From Bacillus crepusculi (lineage in GTDB: Bacteria; Bacillota; Bacilli; Bacillales; Bacillaceae), in assembly GCF_014764715.1 (NCBI RefSeq), contig NZ_JACXXE010000001.1, forward strand, positions 62,001 to 126,000: a DNA stretch of 64,000 nt. The letters run 5' to 3'. A program made the position numbers and the translations under genes. Below the pieces are notes generated by a model, which saw nothing but the letters and a program-made list of their open reading frames with translations, was not told the origin of the DNA and ran no database searches. Below are positions 49,205 to 59,491 of this stretch, one piece after another (position 1 is the first letter of the stretch; every line of letters begins with the position of its first letter).

Positions 49205-50274
49205 TTAGAGTGCTTGTAGTAGATGACTCGGCTTTTATGCGAAAGCTCATTAGTGATTTCCTAAGTGCCGAGCAAGAAATTGAAGTCGTGGGAACGGCGC
49301 GAAATGGAGAAGATGCCTTAAAACGGATCAAGGAATTGAATCCAGATGTTGTCACACTAGATGTGGAAATGCCTGTTTTAAATGGAACAGAAGCATTAAA
49401 ACAAATTCTGGCTGAACACGACCTTGCCGTGATTATGGTGTCAAGCCAGACAAAGCAAGGGAAGGATTTAACCATCCATTGCTTAGAACTCGGTGCTTTT
49501 GACTTTGTGACGAAGCCTTCAGGAAGTATTTCGCTCGATTTACACAAAGTAAGAGGTCAAATTGTAGAGCGGGTACTTGCGGCAGGTCTCTCTAGAAAAC
49601 GCACTGAGAAACAAGTTTCTCCTAAGCCAGTCATGAAGCCGCCAAGTCCAGTGGCTGTTCCCCGTCTGCAAGAAGTAAAAAGCGGCTCACTCCGTAAAAT
49701 TATTTCAATTGGAACATCTACGGGAGGGCCAAGGGCGCTTCAACGAGTCGTCACGAAGCTCCCAAAGGACATAGAGGCACCGATTTTAATTGTGCAGCAT
49801 ATGCCGGCAGGATTTACGGCATCACTTGCTACGAGGTTAGACCATTTATCACAAATTACGATTAAAGAAGCACAAGATGGAGACATCGCAAAAAATGGAG
49901 TGGCTTACATAGCTCCTGGTGGAATGAATATGTCACTTCATGAACAAGGGGCGTCTTTAGTGATCAGGCTGTCCCCAGAAGACACTGAAAGCCGGCACAA
50001 ACCTTCTGTTAACTATTTATTTGAATCTATTAGCAACATCAAAGGTTACGAGAAAATTGCTGTCATTATGACAGGAATGGGGAGTGACGGCACAGAAGGG
50101 GTCAAAAAAATGGTCGCAGGCGGTCATACAAAAGTGATTGCAGAAAAAGAAGAATCATGTGTTGTTTTCGGGATGCCTAAATCAGTTATTAAAGCAGGCC
50201 TTGCACATGAAACAAGGCATGTGGATGACATCGCACATGCAATTATAAGCTCCATGAAAAAAGAGAGGGCGTGA
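49201..50274 (+). CDS. cheB: CheB, chemoreceptor methylesterase
   Basis: CheB removes methyl esters from receptors after CheA phosphorylation. The 357 residues have a receiver domain (1-~125) with Asp54 (TLDVEMP) and a catalytic domain (about 160-350) with the Ser-His-Asp residues in GTSTGGPRAL, VQHMPAGFTASLA and MTGMGSDGTEG. ATG 49201 overlaps flhG by four bases. The methyltransferase cheR is not in the window. Confidence 0.97.
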   Translation: MIRVLVVDDSAFMRKLISDFLSAEQEIEVVGTARNGEDALKRIKELNPDVVTLDVEMPVLNGTEALKQILAEHDLAVIMVSSQTKQGKDLTIHCLELGAFDFVTKPSGSISLDLHKVRGQIVERVLAAGLSRKRTEKQVSPKPVMKPPSPVAVPRLQEVKSGSLRKIISIGTSTGGPRALQRVVTKLPKDIEAPILIVQHMPAGFTASLATRLDHLSQITIKEAQDGDIAKNGVAYIAPGGMNMSLHEQGASLVIRLSPEDTESRHKPSVNYLFESISNIKGYEKIAVIMTGMGSDGTEGVKKMVAGGHTKVIAEKEESCVVFGMPKSVIKAGLAHETRHVDDIAHAIISSMKKERA

Positions 50275-50279
50275 ACACG

Positions 50280-52310
50280 TTGGATGTAAACCAATACTTA
50301 GATATCTTTTTAGATGAAAGCAGAGAACACTTACAAACTTGTAATGAAAAACTTCTCGAATTAGAAAAGAACCCAACCGACTTGCAGCTAGTGAATGATA
50401 TTTTCAGAGCGGCTCATACGTTGAAAGGGATGAGTGCAACGATGGGCTATGCTGATATGGCACAGCTGACGCACCACCTAGAAAACATGTTTGATGCCAT
50501 TCGGAATGAACAAATGATTGTCACTCCTGAGTCTATGGACACGATGTTTGAAGCACTTGACCACCTTGAAGCAATGGTTCAATCGATTGCAGAAGGCGGG
50601 GACGGGAAACGTGATGTCACAGAGATTAGTAAAAAGCTAGACGTGACAGGAAGCCATGCGGAGGCAGCACCAGCCGTTGAAGAAGCGGATGCATCAGCAC
50701 CAGCTGCTAACGACTTAAACTATAATGAATTTGAACGAACAGTTCTTGATGAAGCGAGAGAACAAGGCTTTAAATGCTATGAGCTGAACGTGACATTAAG
50801 CGACGCATGCTTATTAAAAGCAGTTCGAGTCTATATGATTTTTGAAAGACTCAATGAAGCCGGCGAGGTCGTCAAAACGGTTCCGAACGCAGAACTGTTA
50901 GAATCAGAAGATTTCGAATCTGAATTCAGTATTTCTTATTTATCTAAACAGCCGATGGACGAAGTGAAGAAAATCGTGACGGCGATCTCAGAGGTTGAAC
51001 ATGTAGAGATTTCTGAAGTCTCCACATTTGAAGAAACGGCCTCGACTGAAAAACGAGAAGCGAAACCTGAACAAAATAAAGAAGAGGTATCCATTCCTGC
51101 TACTAAAGCGCCAGCAAGCGATGCGCCAAAAGCAAATGGCAATAACGGTGCAGCTGCCGGCGGCACGAAAACGATTCGTGTCAACATTGATCGTCTAGAT
51201 TCTCTTATGAATCTATTTGAAGAACTTGTGATTGATAGAGGACGTTTAGAGCAGATTGCAAAAGAGCTTGAAAATAACGAACTCACCGATACAGTCGAAA
51301 GAATGACACGGATTTCAGGCGACCTGCAATCGATTATCCTGAACATGAGAATGGTACCTGTAGAAACTGTGTTTAACAGGTTCCCGCGTATGATTCGCCA
51401 GTTGACGAAAGAGCTCAATAAGAAAATTGAACTCATCATTGAAGGCGCTGATACTGAGCTTGATCGAACAGTGATCGACGAGATTGGAGACCCGCTCTTA
51501 CATTTACTCAGAAACAGTCTAGATCATGGGATTGAATCGCCAGAAGAACGTGTGAAAAAAGGCAAGCCAGAAAAAGGAACCGTTCTATTAAAGGCATATC
51601 ATAGTGGAAATCACGTCTTCATTGAAGTAGAAGATGATGGCGGCGGAATTAACCGTAAAAAGGTGCTTGAAAAAGCACTAGAGCGCGGGGTTATCACAGA
51701 AAGAGAAGCGGAAAGCCTTGAAGATCATCAAATTGATTCATTGATCTTTGCAGCAGGATTCTCTACAGCTGATACGATTTCTGACATCTCAGGCCGCGGT
51801 GTAGGTCTTGACGTTGTGAAAAACAAGCTGGAATCATTAGGCGGTTCTGTGAGCATCAACTCAACAGAAGGACAAGGCTCACTGTTCTCTATCCAGCTCC
51901 CACTTACATTGTCGATTATTTCTGTCCTTCTTGTGAAACTAGAAGAGGAAACATTTGCGATTCCGATTTCTTCTATTATTGAAACGGCTGTCATTAAGAA
52001 AAGTGACATTCTTCAAACGCATGATCGTGAAGTCATTGATTTCCGCGGATTTATCGTACCGGTCGTGTACCTGAAGAAACAATTCCACGTACCAAATGCG
52101 AATGAGCTAGAGGAAGAACTGCATATCATCGTTGTTCGTAAAGGGGACAAGCTGACAGCATTTGTGGTCGATTCATTTATTGGTCAACAAGAGGTTGTAT
52201 TAAAATCACTAGGAGATTATCTGCCAAACGTATTTGCGATATCAGGCGCTACAATCCTAGGTGACGGTCAGGTTGCACTCATCGTTGACTGTAATGCACT
52301 GATCAAGTAA
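50280..52310 (+). CDS. cheA: CheA, chemotaxis sensor histidine kinase
   Basis: CheA phosphorylates CheY and CheB. The 676 residues follow the P1-P5 plan: Hpt with His46 (RAAHTLKGMSATMGY), P2 about 155-255, dimerisation helices (LFEELVIDRGRLEQI), ATPase domain (LLRNSLDHGIE, VEDDGGGI, GRGVGLDVVKNKLE) and a C-terminal CheW-like P5. I start at TTG 50280 (MDVNQYLDIFLDES), ten bases from AGAGGG; the frame opens at a GTG at 50271 within the cheB end. Confidence 0.96.
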   Translation: MDVNQYLDIFLDESREHLQTCNEKLLELEKNPTDLQLVNDIFRAAHTLKGMSATMGYADMAQLTHHLENMFDAIRNEQMIVTPESMDTMFEALDHLEAMVQSIAEGGDGKRDVTEISKKLDVTGSHAEAAPAVEEADASAPAANDLNYNEFERTVLDEAREQGFKCYELNVTLSDACLLKAVRVYMIFERLNEAGEVVKTVPNAELLESEDFESEFSISYLSKQPMDEVKKIVTAISEVEHVEISEVSTFEETASTEKREAKPEQNKEEVSIPATKAPASDAPKANGNNGAAAGGTKTIRVNIDRLDSLMNLFEELVIDRGRLEQIAKELENNELTDTVERMTRISGDLQSIILNMRMVPVETVFNRFPRMIRQLTKELNKKIELIIEGADTELDRTVIDEIGDPLLHLLRNSLDHGIESPEERVKKGKPEKGTVLLKAYHSGNHVFIEVEDDGGGINRKKVLEKALERGVITEREAESLEDHQIDSLIFAAGFSTADTISDISGRGVGLDVVKNKLESLGGSVSINSTEGQGSLFSIQLPLTLSIISVLLVKLEEETFAIPISSIIETAVIKKSDILQTHDREVIDFRGFIVPVVYLKKQFHVPNANELEEELHIIVVRKGDKLTAFVVDSFIGQQEVVLKSLGDYLPNVFAISGATILGDGQVALIVDCNALIK

Positions 52311-52334
52311 AAAACAATAGAGGAGCGGTCTGAA

Positions 52335-52796
52335 ATGAGTACAGATATCAAAACTGGCGAAAAGATGATTGTGTTTATCGTAAACAAAAAAGAATACGCC
52401 ATTTCAGTATCAGAAGTAAAGTCCATTGAAAAATGGCAGCAGCCGACAAGAATTCCTGGCGTTGCCCCTTATATATGCGGTGTCATTAACCTGCGCGGTG
52501 TGGTGACTCCTGTCATCGACCTTAGAGTGAGACTTGGATCAACTGACAATGAGATTACAGATGAAACAAGAATGATTATTGTACAAGTTGGTGACATTGA
52601 AGTCGGTTGGGTTGTTGATGAAGCAAACGATGTCATTACAGTCCATCAGGAAGAAGTGGAGTCTTCACCTGATTCAGCTGAAAAAGAAGGACAATCTTGG
52701 GTCACAGGCATCATTAAGCATGATCAGCGTCTATTTAATATCATTCATGCTGGTGCTGTCCTCGACAAGAGCGTTCAAGATGCACCTGTTCATTAA
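52335..52796 (+). CDS. cheW: CheW, receptor-kinase coupling protein
   Basis: CheW links receptors to CheA. The 153 residues have the SH3-like fold landmarks IVFIVNKKEYAISVSEVKSI, RIPGVAPYICGVINLRGVVTPVIDLR and VGWVVDEANDVI. GAGGAGCGG precedes ATG 52335. cheC follows after 12 bases. Confidence 0.97.
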   Translation: MSTDIKTGEKMIVFIVNKKEYAISVSEVKSIEKWQQPTRIPGVAPYICGVINLRGVVTPVIDLRVRLGSTDNEITDETRMIIVQVGDIEVGWVVDEANDVITVHQEEVESSPDSAEKEGQSWVTGIIKHDQRLFNIIHAGAVLDKSVQDAPVH

Positions 52797-52808
52797 GGGG
52801 GATGTGAA

Positions 52809-53435
52809 ATGAACATTTTCAGTGAAATAAAAGATGAACAGCTGGATGTATTAAGAGAAGTTGGGAATATTGGAGCAGGCCACGCAGCGTCTGCTCTTGC
52901 CAACCTATTAGATCGTAAAATAGATATGGCTGTTCCTTTTGTCAAGGTTCTCTCGTTTGAAGATTTAATGGATTTCTTTGGCGGTGCAGATCTTCCAGTT
53001 GCAAGCATTTTCCTTCGAATGGAAGGAGATTTATCAGGCTCCATCTTTTTCATTATGCCGTTTGAGCAAGCAGAGCAATTTGTAAGAGAGCTTGTACAGG
53101 ACCCGGCGTTTGATATTGATACCATTCATGAACACGTATTAGGGACATCAGCACTGCATGAGCTAGGAAATATTTTAGCAGGCTCTTATTTATCAGCCCT
53201 TGCCGATCTAACAAAATTAAAGCTTTACCCAAGTGTTCCAGATGTCACGCTCGATATGTTCGGTGCTGTCATTAGTGAAGGGTTAATGCAGTTCAGTCCT
53301 CTCGGCGATCAGGCAATTGTGATTGATACATCTATTTTTGATGATCAAAATAAGCAAGAGCTGAAAGGAAATATGTTTCTATTACCAGACTTTGAATCGT
53401 TTGACAAACTGTTCAAAGCATTAGGTAACCTATAA
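52809..53435 (+). CDS. cheC: CheC, CheY-P phosphatase
   Basis: CheC dephosphorylates CheY-P and, with CheD, tunes adaptation. The 208 residues have two E-x2-N phosphatase motifs: EVGNIGAGHAASALANLL (near 17-34) and HELGNILAGSYLSALADL (near 117-134). GGGGGATGTG precedes ATG 52809. The TAA stop shares its last base with the cheD ATG. Confidence 0.97.
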   Translation: MNIFSEIKDEQLDVLREVGNIGAGHAASALANLLDRKIDMAVPFVKVLSFEDLMDFFGGADLPVASIFLRMEGDLSGSIFFIMPFEQAEQFVRELVQDPAFDIDTIHEHVLGTSALHELGNILAGSYLSALADLTKLKLYPSVPDVTLDMFGAVISEGLMQFSPLGDQAIVIDTSIFDDQNKQELKGNMFLLPDFESFDKLFKALGNL

Positions 53436-53935
53436 TGAACGTGCAAATTCCGGCAGTTGTAAAGGTTGGTATAGCGGATGTTCAGCTTGTGAAAACACCG
53501 GACCGTATTCGGACATCCGGTCTTGGTTCTTGTGTAGGGCTTGTTCTGTTTGATCAAGAGAAAAAGCTGGCAGGTCTTGTCCATGTCATGCTTCCAGACT
53601 CATCCCTTGCAAAAGGGGCGGTGGAGAACTTGGCCAAATATGCAGATACAGGTGTCAAGCATACAATTGATTTGCTCCTAAAAGAAGGAGCGCGCAAACA
53701 TGCGCTTAAGGCGAAGCTTGCTGGCGGGGCGGAAATGTTTAAGTTTAAGTCAACCAATGATCTGATGAGAATTGGACCTAGAAACGTATCAGCTGTGAAA
53801 GAACATCTGTCTCTTCATCATATCCCGATCATTAGTGAGGATACGGGCGGAAGCAATGGACGCACGATTGAATTCGATCCGCTAACGACAGAGCTTGAGA
53901 TCCGCACTGTGAAGCAAGGCATTATGAAGATATAA
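53435..53935 (+). CDS. cheD: CheD, receptor glutamine deamidase
   Basis: CheD deamidates receptors and binds CheC. The 166 residues keep the catalytic Cys33-His50 pair (GSCVGLVLF, GLVHVMLPDS) with Thr27, spaced as in characterised CheD. Its ATG shares a base with the cheC stop, so the two partners are translationally coupled. Confidence 0.96.
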   Translation: MNVQIPAVVKVGIADVQLVKTPDRIRTSGLGSCVGLVLFDQEKKLAGLVHVMLPDSSLAKGAVENLAKYADTGVKHTIDLLLKEGARKHALKAKLAGGAEMFKFKSTNDLMRIGPRNVSAVKEHLSLHHIPIISEDTGGSNGRTIEFDPLTTELEIRTVKQGIMKI

Positions 53936-53959
53936 CTAAGGAAGTATAGGGGGAGAAAG

Positions 53960-54727
53960 ATGCAATCCTTAAATTACGAAGATCAGGCGCTATGGGCTAG
54001 ATGGAAAGAGTGGAAGGACCCAGCTGCTGGAGATGCTCTTATGCGCCGCTATATGCCGCTCGTCACATATCATGTTGGAAGAATTTCCATCGGTCTCCCG
54101 AAGTCAGTGCATAAAGAAGACTTGATCAGTCTAGGGATGCTCGGTTTATATGATGCCCTTGAAAAATTTGACCCTGGAAGAGATCTGAAGTTTGATACAT
54201 ATGCATCCTTCAGAATCCGCGGGGCCATCATCGACGGTCTTCGTAAAGAGGACTGGCTGCCTCGTACATCAAGAGAAAAAACAAAAAAAGTAGAAGCTGC
54301 TATTGAAAAACTTGAACAGCGTTATTTGCGGAATGTGACACCAACAGAGGTGGCTGAGGAACTCGGCATGAGTGAACAGGATGTTGTCACAACGATGAAT
54401 GAAGGTTTCTTTGCGAATTTGCTTTCAATCGACGAGAAGCTGCATGATCAAGAGGACGGAGAAAACGTCCAAGTCATGATTCGCGACGAGAAGTCTGTGA
54501 CACCTGAGGAGAAAATGCTGAAAGATGAATTAATTGAACAGCTTGCTGAAAAGATTACAGAGCTTTCAGAAAAAGAAAAGCTTGTGATCAGTCTTTTCTA
54601 TAAAGAAGAACTGACTTTAACGGAAATCGGTCAAGTGCTCAATTTATCCACCTCGCGCATTTCACAAATTCATTCGAAGGCTTTATTCAAGCTTAAGCAT
54701 CTGCTTGATAAAGCCATTCAATCTTAA
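53960..54727 (+). CDS. sigD: Sigma-D, RNA polymerase sigma factor for motility
   Basis: Sigma-D (FliA type) transcribes late flagellar, chemotaxis and autolysin genes and is held by FlgM until the hook is done. The 255 residues contain region 2 (DLISLGMLGLYDALEKFDP, DTYASFRIRGAIIDGLR), region 3, and region 4 helix-turn-helix (LTLTEIGQVLNLSTSRISQIH). GGGGGAGAAAG precedes ATG 53960. It lies near the distal end of the fla/che operon, where transcript level is thought to set the motile fraction in B. subtilis. Confidence 0.98.
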   Translation: MQSLNYEDQALWARWKEWKDPAAGDALMRRYMPLVTYHVGRISIGLPKSVHKEDLISLGMLGLYDALEKFDPGRDLKFDTYASFRIRGAIIDGLRKEDWLPRTSREKTKKVEAAIEKLEQRYLRNVTPTEVAEELGMSEQDVVTTMNEGFFANLLSIDEKLHDQEDGENVQVMIRDEKSVTPEEKMLKDELIEQLAEKITELSEKEKLVISLFYKEELTLTEIGQVLNLSTSRISQIHSKALFKLKHLLDKAIQS

Positions 54728-54748
54728 AGAGTTAGTGAGTGAAAAAAT

Positions 54749-55288
54749 ATGTTATGGCTGATTAGCTTCATGCTTCATGCTGCACTTATTTATTTTGTGA
54801 TTATTTTATACACGAGAATGAATTCGCTGAAGGCAACTGAACAAAAGCAGCGAGAACTTTTAGAAGAAACGGAAAATACCCTGGCTGCATTTTTGATGGA
54901 AGTCAAAGAAGAGAATGACAAACTATCGAAAGTGGCAGCCGCTTCCCCTGATTTTTCTGCTGAAGAGCTGAAATCGGATCTTCAGACACCAAAGCAGCCA
55001 CAACCACCAACTGAATCCCAGCAATCGGTAGAAAGTGAAGATCCAGTACCAGAGCACCTGTCGGCTCTCCTTAGCGAGGTTGAGGTGCAGGAAGAGAAGG
55101 TAAACGAACCCGTTCCACATCTTGAAACAGAAGCTCCTGAGCCTTCTGAAAATGAAATAGAAGAAACATTCCAAGATCAAGTGAAGGCCTTATATGATCA
55201 AGGGCGGTCACTAGAAGAAATAGCGAAGGAATTGAAAACTGGCAAGACAGAAATCGAGCTTTTATTAAAATTTAACGGAAAGCTGTAA
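54749..55288 (+). CDS. swrB: SwrB (YlxL), activator of flagellar export
   Basis: SwrB promotes the switch to functional type III export in B. subtilis. The 179 residues have one N-terminal membrane segment (about 2-22, LWLISFMLHAALIYFVIILY), a charged coiled region, a Pro/Glu-rich linker (about 70-135) and a C-terminal helix-turn-helix-like tail (ALYDQGRSLEEIAKELKTGKTEIELLLKF). It is the last fla/che gene; I saw no intrinsic terminator between its stop and the rpsB promoter. Confidence 0.9.
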   Translation: MLWLISFMLHAALIYFVIILYTRMNSLKATEQKQRELLEETENTLAAFLMEVKEENDKLSKVAAASPDFSAEELKSDLQTPKQPQPPTESQQSVESEDPVPEHLSALLSEVEVQEEKVNEPVPHLETEAPEPSENEIEETFQDQVKALYDQGRSLEEIAKELKTGKTEIELLLKFNGKL

Positions 55289-55295
55289 AGGATTC

Positions 55296-55324
55296 TTGAT
55301 TGTCAGTCCATCATGTGTTATATT
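55296..55324 (+). promoter_or_regulatory. Sigma-A promoter of rpsB
   Basis: TTGATT (55296-55301), 17 bases, TATATT (55319-55324) with an extended -10 TG at 55316-55317. The predicted start near 55331 leaves a leader of about 113 bases. Confidence 0.75.
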
Positions 55325-55330
55325 ATTTCT

Positions 55331-56178
<848 letters not shown>

Positions 56179-56185
56179 CCTATTC

Positions 56186-56227
56186 AAAAGGTGATAAGAG
56201 GGAAATGCCTTTTATCACCTTTTTTTC
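56186..56227 (+). terminator. Hairpin between rpsB and tsf
   Basis: AAAAGGTGATAA (56186-56197) pairs perfectly with TTATCACCTTTT (56212-56223) and is followed by more T. It is a strong terminator form, so tsf expression probably depends on partial read-through, since no clear promoter is seen before tsf. Confidence 0.85.
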
Positions 56228-56269
56228 ACCTAGTAATCCGTGTTTTAACATAGAAGGAGGAAATGTAAA

Positions 56270-57151
56270 ATGGCAATTACTGCTCAATTAGTAAAAGAAC
56301 TGCGTCAAAAAACTGGTGCAGGTATGATGGACTGTAAAAAAGCGTTAACAGAAACTGATGGTGACATCGACAAAGCAATCGATCTTCTAAGAGAAAAAGG
56401 AATCGCAAAGGCTGCGAAAAAAGCAGACCGTATTGCGGCAGAAGGTTTAACTCTTATCAAAACTGATGGCAACACAGGCGTGATCCTTGAAGTGAACTCA
56501 GAGACTGATTTCGTTGCGAAAAACGAAGGATTCCAAACACTTCTTAACGAACTTGCTGATCATTTACTTGCTGCTAAACCTGCAACAATTGAAGAAGCTC
56601 ATGCTTCTAAAATGGAAAACGGTTCAACAGTTGAAGAGCATATCACATCTGCAATTGCGAAAATTGGAGAGAAAATCACTCTACGTCGTTTCTCTGTCAT
56701 CACGAAAGAAGATAACGCAGCATTCGGTTCTTACTTGCACATGGGCGGACGCATCGGTGTATTAGCAGTTCTTAACGGAACAACTGATGAAGAGCTTGCA
56801 AGAGACATCGCAATGCACGTTGCTGCTGTAAACCCTAAATACATTTCTCGTGACCAAGTGTCAGAAGAAGAAGCAAACCGTGAGCGTGAAGTATTAACGC
56901 AACAAGCGCTTCAAGAAGGAAAGCCTGAAAACATCGTAGCTAAAATGGTAGAAGGCCGTCTAAACAAATTCTTCGAAGAAATTTGCTTACTTGACCAAGC
57001 GTTCGTTAAAAACCCAGATGAAAAAGTGAAACAAGTTGTAGGAGCGAAAAACGCAACTGTTCAAACTTATGTTCGCTATGAAGTGGGAGAAGGTATCGAA
57101 AAGCGTCAAGACAACTTTGCTGAAGAAGTAATGAGCCAAGTGAAAAAATAA
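56270..57151 (+). CDS. tsf: Elongation factor Ts
   Basis: EF-Ts exchanges GDP on EF-Tu. The 293 residues begin [28 protein letters not shown] in type (seen as [20 protein letters not shown]), have the UBA-like N domain, [15 protein letters not shown] (the EF-Tu contact region with TDFV) and [24 protein letters not shown] precedes ATG 56270. Tandem terminators follow. Confidence 0.98.
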   Translation: MAITAQLVKELRQKTGAGMMDCKKALTETDGDIDKAIDLLREKGIAKAAKKADRIAAEGLTLIKTDGNTGVILEVNSETDFVAKNEGFQTLLNELADHLLAAKPATIEEAHASKMENGSTVEEHITSAIAKIGEKITLRRFSVITKEDNAAFGSYLHMGGRIGVLAVLNGTTDEELARDIAMHVAAVNPKYISRDQVSEEEANREREVLTQQALQEGKPENIVAKMVEGRLNKFFEEICLLDQAFVKNPDEKVKQVVGAKNATVQTYVRYEVGEGIEKRQDNFAEEVMSQVKK

Positions 57152-57156
57152 TGTTT

Positions 57157-57212
57157 GAAAAGCTCTCTGGGGCTTTTTTAGGGAGCACAAGCACTGTGTT
57201 CCCTATTTTTTA
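57157..57212 (+). terminator. Tandem terminators after tsf
   Basis: A first stem pairs AAAAGC (57158-57163) with GCTTTT (57172-57177). A second, stronger stem pairs AGGGAGCACA (57180-57189) with TGTGTTCCCT (57195-57204; one G-T pair) and ends in ATTTTTT. Confidence 0.85.
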
Positions 57213-57223
57213 GAGGATATTGA

Positions 57224-57252
57224 TTTACAAAAGGCAGTTTCTTACGCATAAT
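57224..57252 (+). promoter_or_regulatory. Sigma-A promoter of pyrH-frr
   Basis: TTTACA (57224-57229), 17 bases, CATAAT (57247-57252), 33 bases before the pyrH start. Confidence 0.65.
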
Positions 57253-57285
57253 AAGAGACGGTATAGTTTACACTTGGAGGTTATC

Positions 57286-58008
57286 ATGAGCAAACCGAAA
57301 TATAATCGCATTGTACTGAAGCTAAGTGGCGAAGCACTAGCAGGTGATGCTGGAAATGGAATTAACCCAACTGTCATTCATTCAATTGCAAAGCAAGTAA
57401 AAGAAATTGCAGAACTTGATGTGGAAGTTGCAGTCGTTGTAGGCGGAGGAAACCTTTGGCGCGGTAAGACAGGCAGTGACTTAGGAATGGACCGGGCAAC
57501 AGCAGATTACATGGGCATGCTTGCAACAGTGATGAACTCGCTGGCATTACAGGACAGCCTAGAAACGCTTGGCATTCAGTCTAGAGTACAAACCTCTATC
57601 GAAATGAGACAGGTTGCAGAGCCATACATAAGAAGAAAAGCGATCCGTCATCTTGAGAAGAAACGTGTCGTGATTTTTGCTGCAGGTACTGGTAACCCTT
57701 ACTTCTCTACAGATACAACTGCAGCACTTCGTGCAGCTGAAATTGAAGCAGATGTCATTTTAATGGCGAAAAATAATGTAGATGGTGTCTACAGTGCTGA
57801 TCCTCGTACAGATGCGGATGCAGTAAAATATGATAAGCTTTCATATCTTGATGTACTAAAAGAAGGGCTTGCTGTAATGGATTCTACTGCGTCCTCATTA
57901 TGTATGGACAATGACATTCCATTAATCGTATTCTCCATTATGGAAGAAGGAAATATTAAACGTGCCGTAAATGGCGAATCAATCGGAACGATCGTGAGGG
58001 GGAAATAA
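57286..58008 (+). CDS. pyrH: UMP kinase
   Basis: PyrH phosphorylates UMP to UDP. The 240 residues have [63 protein letters not shown] and [10 protein letters not shown], the amino-acid-kinase pattern of bacterial UMPK. I choose ATG 57286 after TTGGAGGTT; the open frame extends upstream to 57220 through the promoter. frr starts one base after the stop codon's end. Confidence 0.97.
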   Translation: MSKPKYNRIVLKLSGEALAGDAGNGINPTVIHSIAKQVKEIAELDVEVAVVVGGGNLWRGKTGSDLGMDRATADYMGMLATVMNSLALQDSLETLGIQSRVQTSIEMRQVAEPYIRRKAIRHLEKKRVVIFAAGTGNPYFSTDTTAALRAAEIEADVILMAKNNVDGVYSADPRTDADAVKYDKLSYLDVLKEGLAVMDSTASSLCMDNDIPLIVFSIMEEGNIKRAVNGESIGTIVRGK

Positions 58009-58009
58009 C

Positions 58010-58567
58010 GTGTCAAAAGAAGTGTTGAACCAAACAAAAGAAAAAATGGAAAAAGCCGTTCAAGCATATGGACGTGAACTAGCAACAGTTCGCGCTGGCC
58101 GTGCAAATGCTTCACTGCTTGATAAAGTGACAGTTGATTATTACGGTGCACAAACACCACTCAACCAAATTGCGTCAATTACAGTGCCAGAAGCACGTAT
58201 GCTGATTATCACACCTTACGATAAAACAGCAATCGGTGATATCGAAAAAGCGATCCAAAAGTCTGATCTTGGCATCACGCCAACAAGTGACGGAAATGTG
58301 ATCCGCATTGCGATCCCTGCGCTAACAGAAGAAAGACGTAAAGAGCTTGTGAAAGTTGTGAAAAAGTACTCAGAAGAAGCAAAAGTAGCTGTTCGTAACG
58401 TTCGTCGTGATGCAAACGATGATTTGAAAAAGCTTGAGAAAAATGGGGAGATCACTGAAGATGAATTAAGATCATCTACAGAGGATGTTCAAAAATTGAC
58501 AGATGAATATGTCGCTAAAATTGATGACGTGACGAAAGATAAAGAAAAAGAAATCATGGAAGTTTAA
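58010..58567 (+). CDS. frr: Ribosome recycling factor
   Basis: RRF splits post-termination ribosomes with EF-G. The 185 residues include [29 protein letters not shown] and [29 protein letters not shown] in type, the usual RRF blocks. The start is GTG 58010, preceded by GAGGGGGAAA, and is coupled to pyrH. Confidence 0.97.
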   Translation: MSKEVLNQTKEKMEKAVQAYGRELATVRAGRANASLLDKVTVDYYGAQTPLNQIASITVPEARMLIITPYDKTAIGDIEKAIQKSDLGITPTSDGNVIRIAIPALTEERRKELVKVVKKYSEEAKVAVRNVRRDANDDLKKLEKNGEITEDELRSSTEDVQKLTDEYVAKIDDVTKDKEKEIMEV

Positions 58568-58596
58568 GAAAAAACTATGTACAATAGATAATAGTG

Positions 58597-58632
58597 AAAA
58601 GACCCTCTTCATGTTTACAGGGGGTTTTTTTG
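58597..58632 (+). terminator. Terminator after frr
   Basis: AAAAGACCCTCT (58597-58608) pairs with AGGGGGTTTTTT (58619-58630) with two G-T type pairs, ending in T. Confidence 0.75.
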
Positions 58633-58657
58633 TTAATACTGTTGATGACTATATTAT
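58630..58657 (+). promoter_or_regulatory. Possible promoter of uppS-cdsA-dxr-rasP
   Basis: TTGTTA (58630-58635), 16 bases, TATTAT (58652-58657), each 4-5 of 6 matches. It is placed between the frr terminator and uppS. Confidence 0.4.
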
Positions 58658-58696
58658 TAGCGGGAACGCAACCTTTTTGGGTGATGGAGGAATCTC

Positions 58697-59479
58697 ATGC
58701 TCAATATACTCAAAAATTGGAAGAATCAGCAAACAGCAGCTTCCAACTTAGAAAGTCTGACAAAAGAAGACATATTAAATGGAGAAATTCCTGAACATAT
58801 CGCCATTATCATGGATGGGAACGGAAGATGGGCAAAAAAACGCGCTCTTCCACGGGTAGCAGGACATCATGAAGGAATGAAAGTCGTCAAGCGAATGACA
58901 AAGCTTGCAAATGAGCTGAATGTCAAAGTGTTGACCTTGTATGCTTTCTCTACGGAAAATTGGAAACGTCCAAAACTAGAAGTAGACTTTTTAATGAAGC
59001 TTCCTGAAGAATTTTTAAACATCTACCTGCCCGAACTCGTCGAGGAAAATGTCCGTGTGCGCTTAACAGGTGATCCAGACGGCCTCCCGCAGCATACAAA
59101 AAGAGCGGTAGAGAACGCAGTGAAGAGTACGGCGAATAACGACGGACTCGTTTTAAACTTTGCGCTCAATTATGGAGGACGAACAGAAATCGTCGCAGCG
59201 TGCAGACAAATTTCTGAAAAAGTCAAAGAAGGTAAGCTTCAAGCAGAAGACATCACAGAAGAGATGTTTTCAGCTTATTTAATGACAGAATCTCTTCAAG
59301 ATCCGGATTTGCTTATTCGCACGAGTGGGGAAATTAGATTAAGCAACTTTATGCTTTGGCAAATTGCGTACAGCGAGTTTGTCTTTACGGATGTGCTTTG
59401 GCCTGACTTTTCTGATGAGCATCTTATAGGCGCTATCGGAGAATACCAGCGCCGCGGCCGGAGGTTCGGTGGAATTTAG
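58697..59479 (+). CDS. uppS: Undecaprenyl pyrophosphate synthase
   Basis: UppS makes the C55 lipid carrier for peptidoglycan and teichoic acids. The 260 residues have the catalytic Asp40 in HIAIIMDGNGRWAKKR, YAFSTENWKRP, LNFALNYGGRTEI and LIRTSGEIRLSNFMLWQ, typical cis-prenyltransferase motifs. GATGGAGGAA precedes ATG 58697. Nearly the B. subtilis length and start. Confidence 0.98.
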   Translation: MLNILKNWKNQQTAASNLESLTKEDILNGEIPEHIAIIMDGNGRWAKKRALPRVAGHHEGMKVVKRMTKLANELNVKVLTLYAFSTENWKRPKLEVDFLMKLPEEFLNIYLPELVEENVRVRLTGDPDGLPQHTKRAVENAVKSTANNDGLVLNFALNYGGRTEIVAACRQISEKVKEGKLQAEDITEEMFSAYLMTESLQDPDLLIRTSGEIRLSNFMLWQIAYSEFVFTDVLWPDFSDEHLIGAIGEYQRRGRRFGGI

Positions 59480-59491
59480 AGGGTGGTGCAG

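Noticed and set aside
58594..58794. 66-codon + frame with a hydrophobic start between frr and uppS
   Set aside because: It runs through the frr terminator and into uppS in another frame; no conserved small protein is known here and it has no good ribosome site.
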